Source: Capra hircus (Eukaryota; Chordata; Mammalia; Artiodactyla; Bovidae). From it: DNA of 64,000 bases. Under the pieces are notes generated by a model that did no database searches, was not told where the DNA came from, and saw only the letters and a list, made by a program, of their open reading frames with translations. Of this stretch, positions 22,951 through 35,187 are shown piece by piece. The position numbers and the translations under genes are program-made. The DNA lies in contig NC_030823.1 in NCBI RefSeq assembly GCF_001704415.2, positions 77,748,458-77,812,457 on the forward strand. Direction: 5' to 3'. Positions within the stretch are counted from its first letter, which is position 1, and every line of letters begins with the position of its first letter.

Positions 22951-23636
22951 TGTGTGCTTCAACAACAGAAACCTACAAAGACTGAACAGAGCATATATCT
23001 TAAAGGTCGTGAGGGCCCTAAGAAAGCGTTACCTGGAAGACTGCAGTCAGGGCAGCCCCATGTCACAGAGAGACAGGACCCACCGCCTCCAAGCACATCT
23101 TCCTTGCTTGCGGGAAGGTCGGGACCACAGCGTGCACTTGGACGGGCATCTTTTGAATTCCCTCCCTTTCCCCATTTCTGACAGCACCTCTTCCCTCTCA
23201 GCGTGAGAACGTTTCTATCCTCGGCTGGCTCATTTCCATGCCCCCACACCCAGGCACTGACAGGACCTCTAGTCCTTTCCGTGGAGAAGATCAGGGCTTT
23301 GGGTTATAAAGGCCCTCCTCCAGGGTCCAGAGTCAACTCGAGTCCAGCGACAGCCCAGCCACCACCTGCCCCGCCCAAGAGGCACCCAGGACTGCGTGAG
23401 TCCCCTCCGTCCCAGATGAAACCCCGCAGCTTTGCAGGGTCTCTCCCTCTAAATGTCACTCACCCCTCCACCCCTGCAGGCACTTTTCAAGTCCACACTC
23501 CACAGACAAGTTTTCCCAAATTTCTCCCACGGCTTCCTGGTCTCCATCAGTCCCTCCTCTCCAGCCCTCCTGGAGCCAAGGCTTTCTGGACCGCCCACAG
23601 TGTCTTCACAGGTTCTTGACCACCCGGCCTCCCCTC
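22951..23636. other. Intergenic, no gene seen
   Basis: Pyrimidine-rich unique sequence. The 138-codon plus frame at 23203-23619 is Pro/Ser-rich low complexity with no domain. Confidence 0.45.
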
Positions 23637-23915
23637 AGTTCCGTTCAGTTCAGTCACTCAGTCATGTCTGACTCTTCGGGACCCCATGGACTGCAGCAGG
23701 CCAGGCCTCCCTGTCCAAAACCAACTCCAGAGTTCACTCAAACTCGTGACCATTGAGTCAATGATGCCATCCAGCCATCTCACCCTCTGTTGCCCCTTCT
23801 CCCGCTTCAAGCTTTCCCAGCATCAGGTCTTTACAAATGAGTCAGCTCTTTGCATCAGGTGGCCACAGTATTGGAGTTTCAGCTTCAGCATCAGTCCTTC
23901 CAGTGAGCACTCAGG
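23637..23915 (-). mobile_element. BovB LINE 3' end
   Basis: Reverse: AGTCATGTCTGACTCTTCGG, CATTGAGTCAATGATGCCAT, GCATCAGGTGGCCACAGTAT, TTCAGCATCAGTCCTTCCAG. Confidence 0.9.
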
Positions 23916-24950
23916 GCCCCCTACAGCCCTTCTGAGAGTTTTGAGGGAACCAGCGCCCCCTCTCAGGACCTCACATCGAGCCCCTGAAGAGCGGGCTGCT
24001 CAGATGGTCACCCCCCGCCCCCGAGGTCATCGCTGGTCTCAGCCCAGGGATGACAGGTTCGGCCTTACCCTCCAGGGCCCGTCATGACCCCAGGCTAGGC
24101 CGGCCGCCTTGCTCTCAGGTATTCGTGGCCCCTCCTTGGTCCCCGACAAGCAACGATGCCTCGGTGAGGCCCTTTGACAAGCCTGACCTCCTCAGGCTCA
24201 GTCTGGGGGTCTGGAAATGCTCATTTACTCTGACAGTGTTCACTCCAGGCCCCGAGCCATGCATTAGATGCGGTGGGACAGCCCCACCCACTGGGTGAGC
24301 TGACCCCGGATGCAAGACTGAGGGTCCCACACGCCCCCAGGAAGCAAGGGCTCCTGGGGGGCGGCGGCTGGGGCGGCAGCTTCTGAAAGCACAGGCAGGG
24401 GCAAAGACTGGAGGGGCAACATCAGGACAAGGGCCCAGGAGCAGGAGTGGGTGGGAGCCAGGCCTGGGTTGCGGGAGTCTGGAGAGGGCAGGCTGAGGAG
24501 TGGTGGGTGGGATGGGGCGGTGGGATGGAGGGGTGGGTCCCCAGGGTCTGCACGCAGCCTCTGTGGGGAGGGTCCCCCAGAAGACTTGACCTCCCCTCCC
24601 CACTCACACGTGTGTCCTCTCTCTCTCCCTGACCACCCCCTGGTGGAGGTAACTGACTCCTCACCCAGCAAATGGCCAGAGTGGGCGCCCTCGGGGACCA
24701 GCTCCGCGGCGCCCCCTTTCCTTCCTGGACCGTCTCTGGGCGCCTTACCCATCCCGCTGAGCAGGGTCAGGGGACCGTCAGCCGCCAGCCTGTTCAGGTC
24801 GAGGGTATCGTCACAGCACGTTCTCTACTTTGGCTGCAGAGTTCTGACCCGAGGAGGTCCGATCAAATCCAGAAAGTTACAGCGCAGGGTCGGCTTCCGA
24901 TGCATAGAACAGCAGAGTTCACGTCTCCACAGTGACCGCTGGCTGTTAAA
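23916..24950. other. GC-rich intergenic block, no gene seen
   Basis: Open frames of 160 or more codons occur on both strands and in several frames (24115-24603, 24264-24752 minus; 24451-24954 plus), which is what GC-rich DNA gives by chance. A G-rich run at 24505-24537 could form a G-quadruplex. Confidence 0.45.
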
Positions 24951-26865
24951 ATGAACGTAAATGTATTTCTTTTATTGCAGAAATTCAGGGAGCAATGTTC
25001 TTTAATGAAAAATGATCCGCTCACACGAGGGTGTGAACCAGCGGTTGATTAAACCTTCTTTGTTGGCACGTTTCTCTGGAGCCATCATGCACTTTATTTC
25101 TATTTAAAGTTAGCAAATGCAAACCAGGGTGGAATGACATATTCGGAAAATTGCAGAAACCCGTTTCTAGGACAGCGTCTGTATACCTCTCTCACACACA
25201 CTCATCTCCAAACACACATGGGCCCCTAGGAAATAGAAATGCATTTTGCTTGCAAATTCCTGGTTTGTTTAAAGTTCAAAGTTGATTGACACATGCTTTC
25301 AGGTAATGAAGGTAATTACAAAGAATAACAATTCCAAACAGATCTGTTCAGTGTTACGTCTCGTCCTGCCACGAAGATTACATCGAGGCCCGTCAGACCC
25401 ACAAGGTTTTTTTTGCCACCAATCTTGCGGACACATGTGTGTAAGACAAGAAACAGATTAATAAGCATCAACACTTTCTTCTAAACACTTGCTGAAAAGA
25501 ATAAAAGCTGCCGGCTCTGATGGAAATGATACCACGGTAGATGTTTCTCCATCTGGCCTCCAAAAACCAGCCTCGCAGGCCTCTCAGGAAGGACAGACGT
25601 GCTCATCAACCTCTGTGCTGCTCGCCGCCTGCAGGGTGGAGAAGCCACACAGACCTACTCTCACTAGGACTGTCTTGCCTGAGACTTTGGACTTGTTGCC
25701 CTGCTTTTACTACAAATCTCTGCTGGACCATTTGGAGAAAAAACAGCCCAAACACAAGGTTTACTTCTGCTTCAAATGGTTAGTACTTGTTGAGTATCTA
25801 TTATCTGGTAAAGACCCATCCAGATAAAATTCAGGGGGCCTTGGGGAGGACTGACCAGGTATTCAGAGATAAATCCTGACTCCAGCCTTTGGGCAATGTG
25901 GATACATATGGAAAACTTCTGTGATTACAATTACACCGCCAGGCGTGTGTAGCTCTAACTTCAAACACCAGGATTATAAAAGAAGGTTCCACCACATTTA
26001 GTTTTATCCTGCAAACATGCTGGGTAAATGAATATTACCCCTAACACAGCAAGAGTGGATTTTCCACTTGACTTTCTTACTGCCTCATATAAATAGCGGG
26101 TAAAATGAAAAGGGATGGACAAAGTATTGAAACAATCACATTGTATACAGCATGAACTTTGTTACTATATCATAATTGTGGGGCTTTTATTCTAAAGCTG
26201 GTTAGGATTTAGGGTCATGTTTTTTATAGCAAAGAGGGCAGAGAATTGCCGCCAGTCAGCGGCCTGATCTCAGCGCGTCCATGAGTGCCGTGACTGTTTG
26301 CTTTTCTGTGACATGGGATGTCACGCGGCCTGGCTGACACGCCAGATGATGGCAAAATAAATAAACAGCACACACGTGAGACAAAAGGTCCCCAGTCATG
26401 TTGCTCTCAGGAACCTTCATTTCTACGTTTAAAAACAAAGACAAGCCTCTTGGTCTATATTTAGAAGTCAGAAACGGTCTATTTAAAAATGAATTTTTTC
26501 CCATGGAAAATACGTTTCTGTGATCCCATTTTAATGAGGGAGTGGGTTTATGGGTCTCTCAACGTCTCTTAGAAGAAAAGCACCCTCTGGTTCTGTGTGG
26601 AAGAGCCTCAGAGCCACGTGGAGGCTTGAGGTGCCTTCAGAAATATCCTATTTCAATAGCACAAAACTCAACTGGCAAGAGTTTCTTCCAAAGGGTCTTG
26701 ATTTCTTGGCTTTGCCCATATTCTGCAACTGCTCTAAAAGGATTGAAGTCTTGCATGTCTCTAAGTGATCTGAGTGCTGTTTCCATCACTCACTCGGAGA
26801 TTTTTTACTAACACATATTTGGATGCGATCGTGGACCTAACATTCCAGGCTCCTGTGCAATATAG
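24951..26865. other. Repeat-poor AT-rich block, candidate noncoding elements
   Basis: About 1.9 kb with no recognised repeat. It contains TAGCAAATGCAAA at 25111-25123, the same 13-mer as at 11729-11741. The 112-codon plus frame at 25489-25827 has no recognised domain. Confidence 0.4.
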
Positions 26866-27290
26866 TTTTTCCAGTGGTCATGTCTGGATGTGAGAGCTGG
26901 ACCATAAAGAGGGGTGGGACTGAAGAATTGATGCTTTTGAACTGTGGTGTTGGAGAAGACTCTTGAGAGTCCCTTGGACTGCAAGGAGATCCAACCAGTC
27001 CATCCTAAAGGAAATCAACCCTGAATTTCATTGGAAGGACTGATGCTGAAGTTCCAATACTTTGGCCAACTGATGCAAAGAGCTGACTCATCGGGAAAGA
27101 TCCTGATGCTGAGAAAGATTGAAGGCAGGAGGAGAAGGAGGCAAGAGAGGATAAGATGGTTGGATGGAATCACCGACTCAATGGACATGAGTTTGAGCAA
27201 ACTCTGGGAGACAGTCAGGGACAGGGAAGCCTGGCGTGCTGCAGTCCACACAGTCCCAAAGAGGCGGACATGACTTAGCAACTGAACAAC
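26866..27290 (+). mobile_element. BovB LINE 3' end
   Basis: Forward copy. The translated part includes RIRWLDGITDSMDMSLSKLW, ETVRDREAW and RAAVH, the C-terminus of the BovB polyprotein, then the tail GACTTAGCAACTGAACAACA. 5'-truncated and dead. Confidence 0.9.
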
Positions 27291-28696
27291 AAGATGTGAT
27301 CATAACAAACAACATGACATCATCTTATTCATTTCTGACTTCAAAGGTTCAACTCACTTTCTCAGAATGAACCCGCCTGCGTGACAGGCTGTAACCCTGA
27401 ACCCACGTGGACCAGAGAGCTGTATTTTGTATTTCAGAAGCATGATGACCGACTTACATTTGGTATATAATGTCATTTCTGCTGGTAGCAGGTGAAAAGC
27501 TAAGTGGTCACACAAACCTGTATTGTATCGATCAGTCATAAAAGGAAAGGAAAAACCCGGGAGAAGTCTTGGTGTGTCTACTTCACATATTAACAGGGCA
27601 ATGGGAACTAACCATTTTGAGAAAAGGATTGAAAAAACAGCTCAATGATGTCTCAGAAACACTGTCATCTTTCACCTTCAGGCCAGCCTTTTGTGTATGC
27701 TGATGGTCCTGAGCAGAGAGATTACTAGCTAGTAATTTGTCATTAAAACCTTACAAGCACTGTATTTCAACACATTCAAGATGCCACTGTAAGGTGCCTC
27801 ACAATTCTGCAATCCACTGAGAAAGAACAAAATCTGATGGTTAAACCTGGTCGTGCTTCCACCTGTCTGAGACATCTGACCCTGCAGATGTGAAAATGTT
27901 AAGACATGTGCGTCTTAGAACCTATGAAAGGTGACGCCTCTAAACTCATCGTGCAAAACACGGTCAGTCTCCTGTCTCAGGCTGAAGCGAAATTATCGCC
28001 CGTGTGCTCACCTGACTCGCCATCCTTGCCTCGTGAACCTGTCTGTCCTCTGAATTTCTCGTCCTTCCGTTCAGACCCTCGGGACTTCTCACCTGCTGCT
28101 TCACAGCCGTGTCAAAGTGCTTGCTCTTTCCAGATCAGAGTAGATCACAAGAAAGGGGAAATGACCTGAAGGAGCCCAGGGCAGGGTGAGCGGCATTGCA
28201 AGAAGGGGAGAGGTCAGGAGAGTCTCTGGAGGGCTGGGCCTGGGCAGAGGGTGGGAGGGAGCAGGGAGCCGGGCAGACCCTCGAGTATGGTTGCAGGAAG
28301 CAGGTGGTGGGCAGGTGGTGGGCAGAGTCGGCAACGAGGAGCCAGGGGCTGGGATGCTGGTTGGAGCCAGGCCATGGAGTCGAACCCCCACAGAGCTTTG
28401 GCTCGGATTCCACGGGTAAGAGACAAGCGACCTAATAGAAGAGAAACTGGAAAATCTGGAAGGAGAACGTGCAGGGGCGTGAGACCCGCTCCTTGGTGGG
28501 GCTGGCACATGCCCTCGGGAGCCCTGGCTCCACTGTCTGACCAGAGGGGCCCCTAGGCAGGCAGGTGCCAGTTATCTGAAAGTTACCTGGAGGGAGTGTG
28601 GGTTTCTTGGGTGACTGACCAGGTCCTAGCACTTGATTCTATGAATGTTTCCTCATACTCCGTGTTTTATGTCATTGCATCTAACTTAATTCTTTT
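27291..28696. other. Intergenic, no gene seen
   Basis: AT-rich to about 27950, then GC-rich. A 12-bp tandem pair GCAGGTGGTGGG lies near 28300. No gene recognised. Confidence 0.45.
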
Positions 28697-28808
28697 CATT
28701 TTTTTGGCCGAGCCATGATGCATGCGGCATCTTCACTGACCAGGAATCGAACCTGTGCCCTGCACTGGGAGCACAGAGTCTTAATCACTGGGCCGTCGGC
28801 AGAGTTCA
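28697..28808 (-). repeat. CHR-2-type SINE fragment
   Basis: Reverse: TTTTTTTGGCCGAGCCATGA, ACCAGGAATCGAACCTGTGC, ACAGAGTCTTAATCACTGGG. Confidence 0.8.
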
Positions 28809-28847
28809 CGCCCAGAATCTTAAACTCAGGATCTTGAGAGAGATAAG

Positions 28848-29042
28848 TGAAAGCGAAAGTCTCTCAGTCGTGTCCGACTCTTTGCGACCCCATGGGCTAT
28901 GCAGTCCATGGGATTCTCCAGGCCAGAATACGGGAGTGGGTAGCCGTTCCTTTCTCCAGGGAATCTTCCCAACCCAGGGATTGAACCAGAGTCTCCCACA
29001 TTGCAGGTGGATTCTTTACCAGCTGAGCCACCAGGGAAGCCT
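28848..29042 (-). repeat. Bov-tA SINE
   Basis: Reverse: TCAGTCGTGTCCGACTCTTT, GGGAATCTTCCCAACCCAGG, TTGCAGGTGGATTCTTTACC, GAGCCACCAGGGAAGCC. Well conserved, so probably a younger copy. Confidence 0.92.
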
Positions 29043-29582
29043 AGTTTTCTAGAAAACAGTGGAACTGAGGATCAGTTTTCTGGAAAACAGTGTGAGAGCA
29101 GACGAGACCTGGCTGTCACAGGGCTGCCTGCCCCTGTGGCCTCATGGCTGGAATGAGATTCCGTGAGGTCTGAACTTGGACCTTATAGTGATTCAAGTCG
29201 GTTCAAAATTTCCCCGGGGCGACATCTGAATTTTTAGCTGTGCTTAGACTGACCCGAGGCAAAACGCGGGAAAGGGAACCCTCGCCGCAGTGTCCCAGCC
29301 TGCAGCACTGCTTGTGGGCGGCTGATGGTCCCCTTCGGTCTGGTGGGAGGTGTCCTCAGGGCTTGGGCCTGGTCCACGGCCCCTGCACAGGAACAAGAGG
29401 GCTCGTCTTTGAAGCCAGACGAGTTTCACAACACGCAGCAAAGCTACTCAACTTCTAGAAGCTTCCATGTCCCCAGCCGGCAAAGTTAAATGACATAGCC
29501 TGGCGCTGCCTGGGCGCCTTCCAGCCCCCAAGACTCACAATAGTTAAGAAACAAGAGCTGGATCAGAAACGAGAACTAGATG

Positions 29583-29720
29583 GGGACTTCCCTGGTGGCC
29601 CAGAGGTTAAGAGTCTGCACTTCCATTGCAGGGGGTATGCAGGTTCTATCCCTGGTGGGGCAACCAAGTTTCCAAGAGCCCTGCAGTGTGGCCAAAAAAT
29701 AGACCTGAAAAAAAAAAGAA
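29583..29720 (+). repeat. CHR-2-type SINE
   Basis: Forward: GACTTCCCTGGTGGCCCAGA, GGTTCTATCCCTGGTGGGGC, then an A-rich tail. Confidence 0.88.
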
Positions 29721-30289
29721 GAAACGAATCCTGGTTAGCTAATGAAGAATACGATGCTTTCTCCACTTTAAAATGCTTACATTTCTAAAGGGCTTTTACA
29801 AATATTGAATTATTTTAAAGACTTACCTAAGCGGTCTGCAAAAATTGGAAGCATTTCTGCCCATCTTGAAATGTATAAGATGGGAGGTAAAAACCTTCCC
29901 TCACCACCCCCACAGTCCCTGACTCTGCAGTGTGGGAAGAAAATCCATTATTAGTTTTGCATCATTTCTCATCTGATGTCCCGCGGTGTGGTCGGCACAA
30001 TAGACTCCCGCAGTCCGGTGGGCAGGCTTCCAGGCCTCCTCAGCACAGGGCAAGTGGGCTTGTCTCTCCGTTACTCACAGGCTCCCAGCGCCCTTCTCCC
30101 TCGCCGAGAGCCGCCTCTCCTGCTTGTGGACATGAGCAATGCCTCATCATGTTCTGCTCATCCACATGCTCACTTACTCGTTCAACAAATGTGCATCGAG
30201 TACCTGTGATGTGTATTTAGGCTGCCTGTGATGATTTACTACCATGAGGAATGCTTACATTGATATGTGTAGTCTTGTATACTCTTGTG
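29721..30289. other. Intergenic, no gene seen
   Basis: Unique sequence. TTCAACAAATGTGCATCGAG near 30181 resembles an old dispersed repeat I cannot name. Confidence 0.4.
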
Positions 30290-30560
30290 TGATTATTTCT
30301 AGAGACTAGATTCTCCAAAATGGAACTCCCAGCTTTAAATGTGCGTGCCTTCTGAAGTTTGAGAGGTACTGACAAACTGCCCCCACAAAAAGGAGACAGC
30401 AGTTCCTACTCCCACCAGCAGTTTCCTCATCTGATAGGTTAAAAAAAAAATTTACCTAATCTGTCTTTCTGTGGTCACTAGTGGAAATGAGATTTTTTTC
30501 CCCTTCACGCTAATGATTCACTTCTATGAATTTTCAACTCCTTGACCCATTTTCTAGAAG
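30290..30560 (-). repeat. Old L1 3' region fragment
   Basis: Reverse: CCAAAATGGAACTCCCAGC, CTACTCCCACCAGCAGTTTC and the Gly/Thr-rich 'gtggtcactagtgg' region follow the older L1 3' part. Boundaries are approximate. Confidence 0.6.
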
Positions 30561-30661
30561 CTTTTTAAAAATGTTACTTCTATTTATTTATTTTAAAATT
30601 AATTTAGTTTTACTTAGTTTACATTTTACATTTATCTATTTTTAAATTTTATTTTATTTAC

Positions 30662-31001
30662 TTTTTTAAATTTTGGCTGCGCTGGGTCTTCCTTATGGCA
30701 TGAAGGCTTGGTTGCCCCACAGCATGTGGGATCTTAACCCCCCAACCAGGGATTGAACCCGTGTCCCCTGTATCGAAAGGCAGATTCTTTAAAAAACAAA
30801 AACACTTTTTATTTTGTACTGGAAGATAGCCAATTAACAATCTTACGATAGTTTCAGGTGAACAGTGAAGGGATTCAGTCATACATATACACGGATCCAT
30901 TCTCCCCCAGATTCCCCTCCCATCCAGGCTGCCACATCACACTGAGCAGAGCTCCCTGTTGGAAGGCGAATTCTTAAGCACTGGACCACCAGGCAGGTCC
31001 T
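30662..31001 (-). repeat. CHR-2 SINE split by an L1 3' fragment
   Basis: CHR-2 (reverse) at 30662-30791 has GCAGCATGTGGGATCTTAAC and GGGATTGAACCCGTGTCCCC. It is interrupted by a reverse L1 3' piece (about 30792-30958: GATAGTTTCAGGTGAACAG, TCAGTCATACATATACACGG). The CHR-2 end AAGCACTGGACCACCAGGCA resumes afterwards. AAGGCAGATTCTTT and AAGGCGAATTCTTA flank the insert as a diverged target-site duplication. Confidence 0.78.
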
Positions 31002-31547
31002 TCTAGGAGTTTTAAGGGGCTGCCAGTCTTCTCGACGGCAAGCTGGGGCAGAGGCAGCGAGCCTGTCTGAGTCTCCCATGAAGGCCCTGCCCGTGCTTAA
31101 GGCGACCCAGGTACCGCACGCAGCTTTGGAAAAGTGGGGAGTCATTCTACCCGCCTCGGCTCCTCTCATTCGGACAGAAGTCACCTTGCAGATGTTCTGA
31201 AGTCCCAACCTGTGCACCTTACTGCCAGCAGTCTTGGAGTCGAGGATGGAAACAGACAAGTGGTCTGGGTACGTGGGTCAGTTTCTTCTCTTGGACCTGC
31301 CCAGCGGGCACATCAGTGGTCATGACTCCTTATCAATGCCATCACGATAACTAACGGTTACTGGGCCTCTGAGCGCCCCATCTGAAGCATCTTCGGCCCC
31401 TCTCGAGCACCACCCCACCCACCCAGTTCTTCTCCACGGCACTTCCCACCTGGGCATCTGTTCCCGCTTCCTTGCTTGATTCTGTCTGTCTCACGCAGAC
31501 AGACAGACTAGTCTATTTGGGAAAAGAGGGCCTCTCAGTCCAGTGTT
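31002..31547. other. Intergenic, no gene seen
   Basis: Unique GC-balanced sequence. The 126-codon minus frame at 30879-31259 is not recognised and partly covers the L1 piece. Confidence 0.45.
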
Positions 31548-31752
31548 GAGAACTTCCCTGGTGGCTTAGACGGTAAAGAGTCTGCCTGTGATGTGGGAGA
31601 CCCAGGTTCAATCCCTGGGTCAGGAAGATCCCCTGGAGAGGGAAATGACACTCCACTCCAGTATTCTTGCCTGGAGACTCCCATGGACAGAGGAGCCTGG
31701 TGGGCTTCAGTCCATGGGGTTGCTAAAGAGTTGGATACGATTGAGAGACACA
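31548..31752 (+). repeat. Bov-tA SINE
   Basis: Forward: AACTTCCCTGGTGGCTTAGA, CAGGTTCAATCCCTGGGTCA, GCCTGGAGACTCCCATGGAC, AAGAGTTGGATACGATTGAG, with a short CA-rich end. Confidence 0.92.
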
Positions 31753-31854
31753 CACAGACACTCACACACAGAGTCCAGAGTTAATGATCTTCTTTGCTAA
31801 ATCACAGGGATCAGAGAGCTGTTTCATTCCTTTTTTCAATCATATTGTGCTGGA

Positions 31855-32126
31855 CTCTTTTTTTTTTTTGGCCTCACTGTGTGGCATGTGGGATCTTAGC
31901 TCCCCAGTCAGGGGTCAAACCCTCACCCCTGAGTATGTAGATACATGGGTATGTAGATACACGGAAATCAAAAAGTTATTAACAAGTAAATGCTAGCTTT
32001 AGAGCCATCTCATGGCCCGTTGGGAAATGGCTACATTTCTACTAATTAGCATTTGGGCTGTGGGGGGTGTTGGTGGGGGGGTGGGGGTTAAGTGAGACCT
32101 TAACCACTGGGCCCCTGCAGGAGCTC
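31855..32126 (-). repeat. CHR-2 SINE split by about 150 bp of other sequence
   Basis: TTTTTTTTTTGGCCTCACTG, GGCATGTGGGATCTTAGCTC and CAGTCAGGGGTCAAACCCTC (31855-31930) are reverse CHR-2. CTTAACCACTGGGCCCCTGC (about 32099) looks like the missing end. Between them are two copies of GTATGTAGATACA and a G-rich run at 32062-32088. Confidence 0.6.
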
Positions 32127-32284
32127 CTTGTCCCTGTTCGCTGTACAACTTTCAGAGCGATCCGCATTTTGTGGGCATCCAACAAATATGTGTGGAAAGG
32201 AACGTTGCTCCTGGTCGACTGGCCATCACAATGAAAACCTCAATTTCAGACCAGCAAGCGGAGAGTCTCCCTTGGTGAACCGAA

Positions 32285-32400
32285 CTTTCACACTGGAGTC
32301 ACCCGAGCCTCACGCTCACAGATTCTGATTTCGTGGGCCTGGGGTGCCACTCGTCCCCTGGGACTTATAAAATCTCCCAGGGATTCAGAGGACAAACAGG
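32285..32400 (+). repeat. MER5A-like hAT DNA transposon fragment
   Basis: CACAGATTCTGATTTCGTGG, GCCTGGGGTGCCACT and ATCTCCCAGGGATTCAG follow the MER5A pattern ('agattctgatt...tggtctggggtg', 'ctccccaggtgattc'). Confidence 0.55.
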
Positions 32401-33949
32401 GAGGAGAAGCACTAAATGGCAGCTCCTCTGACGAAGACTGCACACCCATCAAAAGGAAATATTTGGGCAAATATGCACTGGACAGAATTCTTCCAGAATC
32501 ACCCAATCTGCAGGCCCCTGGGAAGAAAACAGATCAAACCAGCTCAGAAGGGATCCTGCAAGCAGCTCTCCTCAACACGAAGGGACCCCCAAACCTCAGG
32601 GGCTTGTGAGCACAGAGGACCCCTTCCGTTTTCCTCTATTCATTTTCAGTGGAGGTGATCGCTCTGGACACGGGCTCGATGCCTCGCTCCAGGGGGACTA
32701 GCTTGCCTTCTCGGAAGCTCGGGGCCTTCTGCTGCCATGTAGAAGCTGCTCTGTAGGAGCTGTTTCATGTTTTGATGAGTTTTGATGCGTTTGTGGGAAG
32801 GCAAGCGATCCCCCCGTCTTACTCCTCCACCACCTGCTTGCACTCTTTGCGAGGCACCCTTTTGCTCTTCTAGAGCAGGAATCTGCGGACGTCTTAGGGC
32901 CCGAACAGGACTGGTTTCAGCTTCGCAGCAATGACCGCCCCCCCTCCCCAGGACAGCCCCGAATCTGCCTGGACCGCATGGACGGGAAAATGCGGCATGT
33001 CCCAGTAGAATTCTATCCTTGGACATCAAAACGTGAATTCCACGCAACTCTCACATCACAGAATACTACCTTGATTTTTTCCAACCATTTAAAAATGCAA
33101 ACCCATCCTCAGCAAGGAGGTCAGACAAGAACACGCAGGGAGGCCTCACCTGGCTGCCGCTCAGAATCCTCTGCTGTAGAAGAACACAGTCAGAACCAAA
33201 CACAGGAAGTATCAAAGCTGCGCATCAGCGGACCATCCTGCAGGAGACACGATGGCGGGAACAGACTGCACCCACCCCCCTCCATTCCCGCCCTCCCGGG
33301 ACGCCCCAGCTAGACTCCTTCTCAAGCTGCAGGCAGCTGTGAGACGCGGGGCTATCTTGGGTGGGCTTGCTTTTAGTCCCATCCTTACTGGGGAAATTTC
33401 AGGCTGCAGGAGAGGCAGGCCCTCAGGACGGGGTGGCTCGAACCAGAGCTTTAATAACTCAATCCCAGAGCCCACAGCGGCTCTACCTGGAGGCGGGTTT
33501 TACTGTCCTTGGGTCATAAAAATACTAGCTCCGGTCCCCCCGGGAATGATTTATAGTTGATTTACACAAAAACAGGCCTATTAAATATGAGCCCCAAAGA
33601 TTTGGGGGCTTGGAGACATGAAAACTGGAGGCAGATGAAGTGAGTCCCACTCTGGGGGGCCCTCTCCCCAAGGGGACGCCCGGAGGGGTGCTGCCCACGG
33701 AGGCTGGGAGGGGAGGCTGCAGGCAGAAACTGCGTGCTCACCTGTCTTTGGAAGCGAATCTCTCTCACTTATTCGTCGGGGCGAGGGGCCAGGCTTCATG
33801 CACCACACACAGCCCTGGGCAAGAGAAACACTGAAACGCAAAATAATCCCCTTTGGAGAATTAAAAAAAAGAAAAAAGAAAATAGGATTGTGGAGAAGAT
33901 AGAAGAGAAGAGAGAGGTGTTTATCGTGGACAAAACAGAGAACCGCAGC
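32401..33949. other. Intergenic, no gene seen
   Basis: Unique sequence. The open frames on both strands near 32646-33047 and 33212-33841 overlap and have no recognised domain. Confidence 0.45.
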
Positions 33950-34372
33950 CGCGTGGATGGACCCAGAGATTATCCTACTAAGTGAGGTGAGTCAGACAGA
34001 GGAAGGCAAACGTCGCAAGATAACACTCATATGTGGAATCTTAGAATTACACAAATGAACTCATTTACAAAACAGAGACAGACACAAACACAGAAAACAG
34101 ACTTATGCTCTCCAAAGGGGAAAGGTATGGGGAAGGATAAGTTAGGAGCTGGGGTTAACAGTAGATACATACTACTATACATAAAGTAGGTGAGCCACAA
34201 GGACCTGCTGTGTAGCGCAGAGAACTCTACTCAATATTCTGTTATAACGTGAACGGGGAAAGAACCTGAAAAAGAATAGATGTATGTATATGTATGACTA
34301 ATCTCCTTGCCGTACACCTGAAACTTACGCATTGTTAATCAATTTTACTGCACTGAAATAAAACTTTAAGAA
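33950..34372 (+). repeat. L1 3' end
   Basis: Forward: GTGGATGGACCCAGAGATTA, TCATATGTGGAATCTTAGAA, GCCACAAGGACCTGCTGTGT, AGAGAACTCTACTCAATATT and the terminal ACTGCACTGAAATAAAACTT are the ruminant L1 3' UTR. Confidence 0.85.
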
Positions 34373-35187
34373 ATAATGATGAGAAGCATTTTCCTTAAAA
34401 AGGAAAAAGGAGAGAGAATCCACTTGGAGATGGATTCTTCTTGTCTTTGGGGACGAAAAGAAGATCAGGGAGACGGATGAGGGCGGGGTAAGGAGCTGTG
34501 AAGGAGAAAAACCCAGGAGGTGGTGTTGACTGAGGGTCCCTCGGGGCCTGCAGGGGCGGCCCCTGGGGTACAGCCCAGCGCGGCTTCTGCTCCCTGCCAA
34601 CCCCAGCCCCCAGCAGGCTCTGCCGCGGTGACCGTCGTAAACATGTTTTATGAGCCACGCTGCTGGCTGCAGCCTCACCTTCCCCAGAACAAAGACCAGT
34701 GTCCAACGGCAGCGACAGCGAGACGAGCAGCCTGACCCTCACCTCGCTGGTGGGCTTCGCACGCGAAAGCTTGGCGGGTCGGATGGGCAGGGCCCGGAGT
34801 CGATTTCTGTAGCAACACTGATGCTTTTCCCAGGTTCACGGGGGAGTTTTCCAATTACACACACACAAAAATGAAACCCGCAGACCCAACAGCACTGAAG
34901 AGAGGCCCCAGAACGCTCGCTGGAACACCAAAAGCTGCTTCTCATTAAAGCAGAGCCTTAGTGGGAAAGTTTAACTGGAGAACTTAGGGGAGAAGGTAGA
35001 CACCGAAAGCTCCGCAGAAATAATTCTACGTGAGAAAAAGCAGAGCTGTCCGCTGAAGCCCCCTTTGCTGACCTGGTCCCAAGCCCCGGCTTCCCCACTG
35101 TCCTGATCACAGAGATTCAAATGTCCTCAATTGCATTGATTTCTCAAGAGTAGTCAAAAAGGTGACCGAATATTTTTAGCAGTTCAT
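34373..35187. other. Intergenic, no gene seen
   Basis: Mixed unique sequence with a short CA run near 34859. The minus frames at 34325-34742 have no recognised domain. Confidence 0.45.

Noticed and set aside
26866..27290. Active BovB reverse transcriptase
   Set aside because: Only the C-terminal tail and 3' end are present. The catalytic domain is missing.
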